A DNA stretch of 64,000 nucleotides from Ascaphus truei (lineage: Eukaryota; Chordata; Amphibia; Anura; Ascaphidae): the NCBI GenBank assembly GCA_036426205.1, contig CM071570.1, positions 142,964,563 to 143,028,562 of the forward strand. Direction: 5' to 3'. Positions 56,258-64,000 of this stretch are shown piece by piece; the stretch's first letter is position 1, and every line of letters begins with the position of its first letter. Below the pieces are notes generated by a model, which worked only from the letters and a program-made list of their open reading frames with translations, was not told the origin of the DNA and searched no databases. Position numbers and translations under genes: made by a program.

Positions 56258-58930
56258 GTATAATATATAGTGCCATTAATGTAAATAGCACCTCACAGCA
56301 GTAATACATGTGACAAAAATATAAAGAAAACAAATAATACAAATAACACATAATGGGAATAAGCCCTTTAGACATAAAAGTAACATTAGGAAAAGGAGTC
56401 CCTGCCCTGAAGAGCTTACAATCTAATTGTTAATATGGAAGAATGTACAGAGACAGGAGGAAGTTGCTCTGGTAAGTGCATCTGCATATGGCCAATGTCG
56501 ATGTATAAGGTTTATAGTATCAGCCAGGGAGCTTCACATATGCTTCGTTAAGGAGGTGTGTTTTAAGATAGATCTTAAAGGTGGATTGAGAGGTTGCTAG
56601 TTGGATAGAGGAGAAGGGAATTCCAGAGGTGTGGAGCAGTGAGTGAGAAAAGTTTAAGGTGGGAGAGAGCTTTAGATATAAAAGGGGTAGAGAGAAGACA
56701 TCCTTGAGCAGAACGCAAGAGTTGGGATGTTTTTCAAGGAATTAGGACTGAGAGGTAAGGAGGGGCAGAAGAGTGTAAAGCTTTAAAAGTGAGGAGGAGA
56801 ATTAAATATATGATATGAGATTTAATAAGAAGCCAGGAGAGGGATTTCAGGAGGGTAGATTCTGAGAGATTTAGGAGACCGTAAAGGGATTCTGGTAGCA
56901 GCATTTAGGACAAATTGTAGGAGAGACAGATGAGAAGCAGGAAGGCCAGACAGCAGGAGGTTACAGCAGTTGTGACGGGAATGAATGAGGGCCTGCATCA
57001 GAGTTGTAGCAGTAGAGCAACAGAGCATAGGGTGTATCTTTGTAATATTGCAGAGAAAAAAACGGCAGATTTTTGCTACATTTTGAATGTGAAAGGAAAA
57101 TGTGAGGGAGGGTTAAATGCGACCCCTAAGCAGCATGCTTGTGATACTGGGAGTATGATAGTGCTTCCAACAGTAATGTAAAAGGGGGCAGAAGGGACAG
57201 TCATGGAAGGAAATATGAGGAGCTCCATTTTTTGACATGACATGTTACATTTGAGTCGGCAGAGGGCCATCCAGCATGATATAGCAGAGAGACATACAGA
57301 AACTTTGGTCTGTACAGCAGGTGTAAGGTCTGGGGTGGAAAAGTAAATTTGTATGTTCAACAGCATAGAGGGAATATTTGAACCCAAGGGATTTTATAAG
57401 GTCAACTACAGAGTTTGTGACGAGAAAAGAGAAGAGTCCCGGGACAGAGCCTTGGGTTACCACACACAAAGACATCGATAGAGGAGGAAGTGTTAGCAAA
57501 TGAGACACTGAAAGTATGATGGGAGAGGTAAGAGGATATCCAGAATAGAGCTCTGTTATGGATACCAAGAGTATGGAGAATGTGAAGGAGAGAGGGTGGT
57601 CCTCAGTATCAAAGGGTTCAGAGAGGTCGAGTAATATGATCAGAGTGTAATGACCTTTGTATATGGCATCATGGAGGTCATTAGTTATTTTAGTGAGGAC
57701 TGTTTCAGTGGAGTGAGTAGTGCAGAAGCCAGATTGTAGAGGTTCTAAGAGAGCAAAGGAGGTGCGAAAGTGAGAGAATACAATGTATTCAAGGTGTTTA
57801 GAGGAAAAAGGTAGGAGGGAGACAGGGCGATAGTTAGAGACAGGTAGGGTCAAGTTTGCAGTTTTTGAGTAATGGTATAACTGTTGCATGTTTTAAGGAG
57901 GAGGAAAAGGTACCAGAAAAAAAGGAACACTAAAATGTGTGATTATAGGGTTTAGAGTAGGAGCAACAGGTTTGAGGAAATGGACAGGAATGGGGTCAAG
58001 AAGGCAAGTGGTAGAGGGAGAAGAGGAGATCAGGAGTGATACATCCTCCTCTGTGATAGTGGAAAAATAGTTGAGAAAGGCAGGAGAAGTGTTAGAAAGA
58101 GATGTAAAATGGGAGGAGGATACATATGGATTCCACCTTTTCTTTTAAATAGTCAGCAAAGTCCTGAGGTGAAATAGAGGAAGAAAAAGAGGTAGCAGGT
58201 GGTCTGAGTAGGGAGTCAAAGACACAGAAGAGACGGCATGGATTAGACTTGTACATGTTGATTAGTGAAGAATAGTAGGTTTGTTTAGCCTGGGAGAGTT
58301 GAAACAGGTTAGGATAAATTTGTAGTGATGGAAGTCTGCGAGAGTTTGAGATTTCCTCCAGAGGCGTTCAGAGGAACGAGTGCCGGAATGCAGCATGTGT
58401 GTGTGGCAATTTAGCCAGGGTCTGTGTTTAGAAGGGCGAGAATGGCAGAGAGAAAGAGGGGCATGTAGATCAAGAGAGGAGGATTGGACAAAGTTGTAGT
58501 TCCTGACCAGATTGTCAGAGTCTGGAGCAGAGCAAAGAGAGGAGAGGGAGGAGCACAAAGTGGAGTCAAAATCTGCTAGGTAAATAGAAGTGAGAGAGAG
58601 AAAATGATATGAGATGATGTCATTGAGAAGAAAGGGCGAAATGGTGAAATCAAAGAGAGAATTTTTATCTGTGAATTTTTATCTGTGATTTTTATCTAGT
58701 TTGTGACCATCCTTGTGGATACTGGCTGCAGTCCATTGGTGAAGGAGAAAAGAAGAGGTTAGAGAGAGAAAGCAGGAAGCCCAAGGGAACGAATGTCATT
58801 AATATGGCAGTTGAAGTCTCCAAGGAGAAGAACAGGAGTGTCGAAGAGAGAAAGATGGACCCTAAATGCGTAGATAGTTCAGAATCTAAAAAAAGAAACA
58901 AGTCCGTGACCTCATCAAAAGGGTGAAGAA
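56258..58930 (-). pseudogene. L2-clade LINE: endonuclease C-terminus, reverse transcriptase, 3' tail
   Basis: Minus strand, 5' to 3'. 58901-58692 is the end of the apurinic-type endonuclease (the VPLG.. and LLSLSNLFFSPSP..CSQYPQGWSQTR region that follows the GDFN motif). 58558-58262 is the linker (SDNLVRNYNF, PLSLCHSRPSKHRPW). 57889-57245 is RT with NYRPVSLLPFSSKHLE, QSGFCTTHSTETVL and motif A LLDLSEPFDT; the catalytic YADD is replaced by YAVE, so the enzyme is dead. 57387-57076 and 57028-56822 cover the thumb (HSRHNCCNLLLSGLPASHL). The element ends in the L2 tail at about 56430-56258. Many stops and frameshifts; the 5' end is missing. Confidence 0.88.
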
Positions 58931-59175
58931 ATTAAAATGGCAGTTGACCGTGCCTATTGCAAGAAGAAACAAATGACCATTCTTGGACAAAGATGGGACT
59001 CGACAGGATTCCAAAAGAGGTAAAAAGACCATATTGACAACCAAAAGTATTAAGAGAGCATGAAATCAGAAAATATGTTGAAGCAACATGGAGAAGATAG
59101 GATGGACACCGCATTACCTGAAATATTAGTCAGGAGGCCTTCATCAAGCAGTGGATTGACAAGGGGTGAAGATGA
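58931..59175 (-). other. Possible extension of the L2 endonuclease region
   Basis: A minus-strand frame reads CGCATTACC... CPSYLLHVASTYFLISCSLN and lies where more L2 ORF2 would be expected, but no endonuclease motif is legible. Confidence 0.3.
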
Positions 59176-59310
59176 TTATATATTTTATTTATTTATTTAT
59201 AAAAATGTTTTAACAGGAAGTAATACATTGAGAGTTACCTCTCGTTTTCAAATATGTCCTGGGCACAGAGCTATAAAAAATACATGGTTAAATTAAAATA
59301 ACAGAGTTAT
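59176..59310 (+). repeat. Short interspersed repeat (TTTATTTATTTATAAAA...CTGGGCACAGAG)
   Basis: Begins with ATTTATTTATTTATAAAA and contains AGTAATACATTGAGAGTTAC and TATGTCCTGGGCACAGAG. A second copy interrupts the gypsy integrase at 61261-61493. The family has no evident coding capacity. Confidence 0.75.
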
Positions 59311-59485
59311 ACAGTGAATTCACAGTCATTTCATGGACAGAGAGTTGGAAAAATGGGTACAGAGGATAAAGGACTTGTGAGTTTCATATTGAAATAGAGC
59401 AGCTTTAACACCACTTTAACATCACCAAACATCAGTGAATGGCAGCAAATGGCTCACACCCTTTGCCTGCGCCAAAGACTGTCCA

Positions 59486-59755
59486 CCTTTGGGGCAACGC
59501 AGATATACACTGGGTGGTTGAGATTCAATGCAGCTGTGAACAAACAGTTCTTTGTGTCCTCTTGGCTCATTAACATTCGAGTGGGTGAGGTTGAAGTTCC
59601 ACAAAGTACAAGCAAATGTTAACCCTTAGCACGCTGGTCCTGTGCAGAGGGGAGTAGCTCTTGGGGAACTCCATCAGGCTGCCTGCCTTTGGGACAACAC
59701 AGATGTACACTGGGGTGGTTGAGATTCAATGCAGCTGTGAACAAACAGTTCTTTG

Positions 59756-59758
<3 letters not shown>
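59486..59758 (+). repeat. Direct duplication of a ~72-bp module
   Basis: CCTTTGGGGCAACGCAGATA...CAGTTCTTTGTGT (about 59488-59560) recurs at about 59686-59758, spaced 196-198 bp. The rest of the unit is diverged. Confidence 0.75.
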
Positions 59759-59761
<3 letters not shown>

Positions 59762-59786
<25 letters not shown>

Positions 59787-59845
59787 CTATACTATACTAT
59801 ATCCAATATATATATATATATATATTATATTTATATATATATATA
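59762..59845. repeat. (TA)n microsatellite
   Basis: Interrupted TA tract; the following LTR appears inserted at its right edge. Confidence 0.9.
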
Positions 59846-60512
59846 TGTGTGATACCATCACTGTCCTCTTGGTGCTGGAACAGTGCAGTAAGTGTGCTTT
59901 CCAGTCCTCAGAGAGTTAATTCCCCAAAGAGAGCCAGCAGCAGCTGCTAACTAATGGAGCTAATCAGCCTGGTCTGAGTGAACAAGGAAGTGGTTTAAAA
60001 GAGAGACTGAAAGCTACTACGTTGGGAGACTGTTTTTCCCAGAGAAGGGGGGAGATAGAAAGTGCTCTCCAGCTAAAGAAGTAAGGCTGGCACAGTCCTT
60101 GAGAGAAGACCTACAGAGGAGAGTTTATCTGGCTCATGTGGGGCCGAGTTCCCCTAATAAGGAAAGGAGGAGAGACCGTGCTGAAGTGGGGACGTCAGCT
60201 CCAATGGACTAAGATAAGCAAAACACTTTATTGTTGTGTGCAGAGACTGTGCACATTATTGCATATGCCAGGGCATGTTTTAAGCTGGGAACCAGTATAG
60301 TTGGCCAGCAGTCATTAGAAAGGGTTTGAAGCTGAATGTACAGTTAGTCTCCTAAGAGGAATAGGAGTTTATTTTATGTTTTGTTTGGACTTAAAGGGAC
60401 GGTGGGCCTGTTACTATGATTTAATTCCTGTAAATAAACCCCATATAAAGAAGTAGTGTTTCCTGCCCTACATTGGGACTAAAAGATACTGCAATATGGT
60501 GTGGGCAACACA
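59846..60512 (+). mobile_element. LTR (~667 bp), gypsy-type
   Basis: Starts TGTGTGATACC and ends GGCAACACA. ATATA precedes (59841-59845) and follows (60513-60517), but both flanks are TA-rich, so the duplication is only suggestive. Internal signals fit an LTR: a TATA-like GGTTTAAAAG (about 59993), a GTGTGCAGAGACTGTGC stem and AATAAA (60433-60438) about 75 bp before the end. Confidence 0.65.
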
Positions 60513-60517
60513 ATATA

Positions 60518-60822
60518 TATTTACCTAGCAGATTTTGACTCCACTTTGTGCTCTTCCCTCTCCTCTCTTTGCTCTGCTCCAGACTCTGACAATCTGGTCA
60601 GGAACTACAACTTTATCCAATCCTACTCTCTTGATCTACATGCCCCTCTTTCTCTCTGCCATTCTCGCCCTTCTAAACACAGACCCTGTGTAAATTGCCA
60701 CACACAAATGCTGCATTCCGGCACTCGTTCCTCTGAACGCCTCTGGAGGAAATCTCAAATTCTCGCAGACTTCCTTCACTACAAATTTATCCTATCCTGT
60801 TTCAACTCTCCCAGGCTGCCAC
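60518..60822 (+). pseudogene. L2-clade LINE internal fragment
   Basis: Plus-strand copy of the region seen at 58558-58262: SLCSAPDSDNLVRNYNF, HAPLSLCHSRPSKHRPC and SGTRSSERLWRKSQ. Both ends are abrupt; it sits between an LTR and a gypsy fragment. Confidence 0.85.
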
Positions 60823-62050
60823 TCGAGTATGGGCATTCCCAGCTACCACTGTGCGGGCAACATACAAATGCTGGCAAAAGCCATACAGCAGCTGGGAGTC
60901 AACAAGAACGAGCCCCCACGACACTGTCGCCATACTCAGGAGAGAGTGGGACAAATTCAAAATAGAGCGTGGTCTCCTCTAACGGGCCGTCCCCTACCAC
61001 AATCATCCTGACAAATGACAGCTGGTCTTGCCCCGAAGCATGCAGTACCATGTCTTACGATCCTTGCACGATAATCACGGACATCTAGGGGTGGCTTAGA
61101 CCTTCGGCTTAATAAGGGACCGATTCTTCTGGCCCAAGATGCGGGAGTCCACAGAACGGCATTGCAGGAAATGCCTAAGGTGCATACAAAGAAAGACACT
61201 GCCCAACCGTGCAGCCCCAATGGGCCATCTCAAAAGCTCTGGCCTGATGACTTAGTCTGCATTTATTTATTTATTTATAAAATATTTTACCAGGAAGTAA
61301 TAAATTGAGAGTTACCTCTCGTTTTCAAGTATGTCCTGGGCACAGAGTTAAGACAAATACTGTAATACATGTTTACAAATACAGTTACATAATGAGCAGG
61401 GTATACATTATATACAAGACATTGCATGCACAGTTAAAGATAATTTGTATTATGGGCGTATGAAACAGTTACAGACCACATTAAAATGTGTGACAGTCTT
61501 AGATTTGCGCATGGACTTCTTATGTATCGAACTAGACTCAAGAGGCATAGTAATGTGCTGGTAGTGACAGATCACTACACCCGCTACTCTCAAGCATTCC
61601 CGACAAAAGACCAGAAAGCTCTCATAGATGCCAAAGTACTGGGGGAGAAGAATTTTGTGCACTACGGTCTGCCAAACCGGATGCACTCCGACCAGGGAAG
61701 GGACTTCGAGAGCAACCTTATCAAGGAGCTGCTCAAGATGTTAAATATTCAGAAGTCCATGACTACTCCGTATCACCCTGAGGGAGACGCTCTTCCCAAA
61801 AGATCCAACCGGATGTTGTTAGACATGTTGGGCACCTTAAAAGACTCTCAAAAGGGTGAATGGAGTAAGCACATCGAAGCAATGGTGCACGCATACAATT
61901 GCACTCGGCATGAATCTACGGGATACACTCAATACTTCATGATGTTCGGGCATGAGGTACGACTCACCGTAGACATCCGCCTGAGGGTATCTACCGATGG
62001 GGTACCCAATATGGATCACTACCGCTATGTGAAGCGACTTCAAGACAGCC
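60823..62050 (+). pseudogene. Ty3/gypsy integrase region, disrupted
   Basis: Frames after about 60920 give WDKFKIERGLL, QLVLPRSM, then the zinc-binding HHCC module: LHDNHGHLGV (about 61046-61076) and CRKCLRC (about 61160-61180). After an insertion (61261-61493) the DDE core resumes: first Asp in MDFLCIELD (61511-61537), VVTDHYTRYSQAFPT, second Asp in HSDQGRDFES (about 61687-61716), and YHPEGDALPKRSNR, where the catalytic Glu is Lys. The tail has VHAYNCTRHESTGYT and MMFGHEVRLTVD. Lesions: an in-frame stop in the zinc module, a one-base frameshift near 61547 and the Lys substitution. No gag, protease, RT or RNase H remains. This enzyme normally inserts the element's cDNA; here it cannot be active. 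Confidence 0.88.
61261..61493 (+). mobile_element. Short interspersed repeat inserted in the gypsy integrase gene
   Basis: Same family as 59176-59310 (ATTTATTTATTTATAAAATA, GAGAGTTACCTCTCG, GTCCTGGGCACAGAG) with a longer 3' part. It separates codons for LVC and MDF of the integrase. CTTAGTCTGC on the left and CTTAGATTTGCGC on the right may be a decayed target duplication. Confidence 0.75.
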
Positions 62051-62263
62051 AGCACCAAGACGTTAATTGTATCACCCCGGGCTCCCCGTGGTGGAGGTAT
62101 GGGTCCTCTGTGAGCCAACATGTAACTGCAGCACAGGTAGCCTTCTTGTTTAGGGGGAAACAGGGCTACATGTATATATACACACTTAGTTAAGTTATGG
62201 TGGGTAAAAAAAGTGACAAAAACCCTCCGCAGTAAAGCATATAGCAAATGGAAATATTACTGT
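62051..62263. other. Unassigned DNA after the gypsy break
   Basis: The integrase frame loses similarity near 62050; nothing further is recognised. Confidence 0.4.
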
Positions 62264-62420
62264 ATGCTCATTTGCATGTCTTAAACAGGTCTGCAACCCC
62301 ACCTTTCACCATTATCACTCAGCACACAGCACTTCCACTGCAGGAAGGGATTCTGTGAAATAATATGGTAACATGGTCCCCTATAAGCTTAATCATGCTG
62401 CATTTCACAGCTTTGGTTTT
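62264..62420 (-). repeat. Second copy of the octamer-bearing repeat
   Basis: The minus strand reads CACAGAATCCCTTCCTGCAG ... GGGGTTGCAGACCTG ... GACATGCAAATGAGCA. The octamer ATTTGCAT is at 62270-62277 (+), at the opposite end from the copy at 47990-48206, supporting inverted terminal repeats. Confidence 0.55.
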
Positions 62421-62721
62421 AATTTTTGCTTTAAAGGGATAGCCCGTATATTGTTTGATGCTTTGCAGTTCCCAAAATACTTTTGTCACATGAAGTGGAG
62501 AATACAAGCAGATACACTGAAATGTCTGTGGCTTTGAGAATAAATATGGGGGTCTAAACAAGCGAATAAAGTCTCTCACTGTATATAACTGCCAGCTTTG
62601 CTCACAGCTTAAATAGGGAAAAGTGTGAAAAGTATTGATGCAATAGTGCCTTCCCAGGTCAGTGTGTAATAATCCTTGTCACACAAGACAGTGTCCCTTC
62701 AGAAGTAAACATTCCTAGGAG
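62421..62721. other. No gene seen
   Basis: AT-rich flank. Confidence 0.4.
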
Positions 62722-63500
62722 CAGGGCTGCAAACAGATTTCCAGGGGCCCAGGACTAGAGATACAACCGGGGGGTCCTCCGTTGTCAATGGTCTTACGAG
62801 ACCCCCAATTTCATAACTCGCGAGCCCCCTCTTCTATTTTCCTCCCTCTTCCCATGTATTTCTCTCCCTTCCGTCTTACTATTACTCCCTCTCTTCCTCA
62901 CTCATTCTCCCCCCTCATGCCCTCTCCTCTCACTTTCCACCCCTCCATCAATTACCCTACTCTCACTCAATCCCGCTCCCTAAATCCCTCCTTCTCACAC
63001 TCATTCCACCCCCCACTGCCCCCCCACAAACAACCCCCCCACAAAATAGATAGAGAAAAACCCCACCCCCCAATATAAAAGACCCTCACCCCCAAATACA
63101 TACACCCCCTACCTCCTAAATACATATAAACCCCTCTAACCCCAAAAATATGTACAAACCCCAGCCTCCAAATACTGTACATACAAAACCATTCCCCAAA
63201 TAATACATACACCCCCCCATCCACCAAATACATTGAAACCTCCCCACCCCCAAATATATACAAACCCCACTCCGCACCACCAAATACATACAAGAAAACC
63301 TCTCACCCCCCCAAATACATACAAAAAAACTACCCCCCAAATACATACAACCCCTCCACCCCCAAATACATATTTAAAAAAACTCACCCGGAAGTACATA
63401 CTGTACATCCCCATCCTCCAAATACATACAAAAAAAACTAATTCCCAAATATATACAAGCCCCCCCACCCCCACATACATTTTTAACTCTCCCCTCAAAT
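62722..63500 (+). mobile_element. VNTR-bearing repeat, copy 2
   Basis: Starts CAGGGCTGCAAACAGATTTC (about 62723), passes GTTGTCAATGGTCTTACGAG and continues into tandem CCCCAAATACATACAAACCC units (63070-63480). This is the reverse complement arrangement of 52080-52620. The plus-strand C-rich units leave long open frames without coding meaning. Confidence 0.6.
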
Positions 63501-63563
63501 AAATAAAAACTACAAACAAAGTAAAGTGGAAGAGAGAAAAAAAGAAAAGAATATCTCAGCTTA

Positions 63564-63756
63564 CAGAGGAAGTTGCAGAAATGTTTAAAAATTATCCTGG
63601 GATGTCAGAAAAGCGTGTATTAGAAAGGAGCCACGATTACTAACCTGAAAGACAAGTTTGAGAAAGCACAGGCCAAGCGGGAACACTATCACCAGGAGGT
63701 TCACATTCTCAACAAAGAGCTGTGTACTTTGAAGGATGCCTATGAAAAGGTCCTGA
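63564..63756 (+). pseudogene. Coiled-coil coding fragment (exon or retrocopy)
   Basis: After an acceptor-like TCAGCTTACAG (to 63563) the frames read EEVAEMFKNYPGMSEKRVLE, then, shifted by one base near 63622, ITNLKDKFEKAQAKREHYHQ, HILNKELCTLKDAYEKVL. The regular Lys/Glu/Leu pattern is that of an alpha-helical coiled coil. It lacks low-complexity bias and looks like real, decayed coding sequence; I do not recognise the gene. The open frame continues into PLE terminal sequence to a stop at 63798. It could be a host exon, a processed copy or a captured transcript. Confidence 0.45.
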
Positions 63757-63866
63757 GTGGTTTCACTCGAAAGCTCGCACAAATAAAAGCATTTCGTTAG
63801 CCACAGAACGTTATCATCTATTTATTTTTGATTATTGAAGCTCGGCTAACACGGTACTGATACCTC

Positions 63867-63869
<3 letters not shown>
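63757..63869 (+). mobile_element. PLE terminal segment, 5'-truncated within its hammerhead-like motif
   Basis: From CACTCGAAAGCTCGCACAAA on it matches 44116-44220 (GAAAGCTCGCAC, TTCGTTAGCCACAGAACG, GCTCGGCTAACACGGTA). Only GAA-AGCT-C (63769-63776) of the ribozyme motif remains. Confidence 0.8.
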
Positions 63870-63901
<32 letters not shown>

Positions 63902-64000
63902 TGTTCGACAAATCTATACATTTGCACGCCCCGGGCGAGTGGATTTAACATTGTGGCGAGCTCTTATTGGCCCAAGCAGCACACGTGTGGTACTAGGTGG
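63870..64000 (+). repeat. (TA)n microsatellite followed by a possible hAT end
   Basis: TA repeats to 63898, then CAGTGTTCGACAAATC (63899), which resembles a hAT terminal repeat (CAGNGNTN..CAA). The window ends before it can be confirmed. Confidence 0.4.

Noticed and set aside
62967..63519. Tyr/Gly/Val-rich minus-strand open frames
   Set aside because: Same VNTR on the other strand; no domain or start context.

Overview
This window is vertebrate nuclear DNA made almost entirely of transposable-element remains, tandem repeats and AT-rich DNA without genes. The mix of families points to an amphibian, most likely a frog: Penelope-like elements (PLEs) with hammerhead-ribozyme-type terminal sequences, L2-clade LINEs with the '...TAGATTGTAAGCTC... 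/ ...GCTATATAAATAAA' tail, a TX1/L1-like ORF1, Tc1, hAT and PIF/Harbinger transposons, and Ty3/gypsy LTRs. The species is not identifiable from sequence alone. There are no prokaryotic genes or operons. No complete host gene is visible; one convincing candidate host exon lies at 18489-18658 (+).

Layout. 0-8.7 kb: AT-rich DNA with small foldbacks, a TA microsatellite and a foldback whose two arms each carry a hammerhead-like motif (7460-7700). 8.7-18.4 kb: a tandemly repeated ~410-bp unit, then five unrelated minisatellites end to end (19-bp G-rich, its diverged 19-bp variant, ~20-bp, C-rich, and 65-bp with a 65-N gap), closed by an inverted copy of the ~410-bp unit. 18.5-20 kb: candidate exon, then a Tc1 copy whose transposase gene is cut off before its catalytic domain and joined in frame to a fragment of a hAT element. 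21-25 kb: a promoter-like CCAAT/CRE/TATA cluster, several foldbacks and a decayed TX1-like ORF1. 26-29.5 kb: an LTR-like repeat, a complete non-autonomous hAT with 8-bp target duplication, and PLE terminal sequence. 30.8-31.6 kb: a PIF/Harbinger transposase pseudogene. 32.7-36.8 kb: foldbacks, then a 1.56-kb PLE insertion containing a 1.3-kb palindrome nested in an older LTR, with a 14-bp target duplication. 37-41.9 kb: L2 fragment, solo LTR with perfect 5-bp target duplication, and a TIR element. 42.6-46.9 kb: two 5'-truncated PLEs head to head, each with an inverted terminal segment in front of its reverse transcriptase. 47-54 kb: repeat fragments and quiet AT-rich DNA. 54-56 kb: a third PLE (GIY-YIG remnant plus two hammerhead-like motifs). 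56.3-58.9 kb: an L2 element on the minus strand. 59.8-62 kb: an LTR, an L2 fragment and a Ty3/gypsy integrase pseudogene with its own insertion. 62.7-64 kb: a VNTR-bearing repeat, a coiled-coil coding fragment abutting a truncated PLE end, and a possible hAT end.

The most interesting theme is the set of hammerhead-like motifs (about a dozen, in several unrelated families). They share a format: CUGANGA-type core, stem II, GAA, then a short self-complementary helix III and a cleavable H. In several cases they sit at or next to the centre of long inverted repeats. Hammerheads in PLEs are established knowledge; the repeated ribozyme-centred foldback layout is what deserves follow-up. All protein-coding traces of mobile elements here carry stops, frameshifts, truncation or lost catalytic residues.
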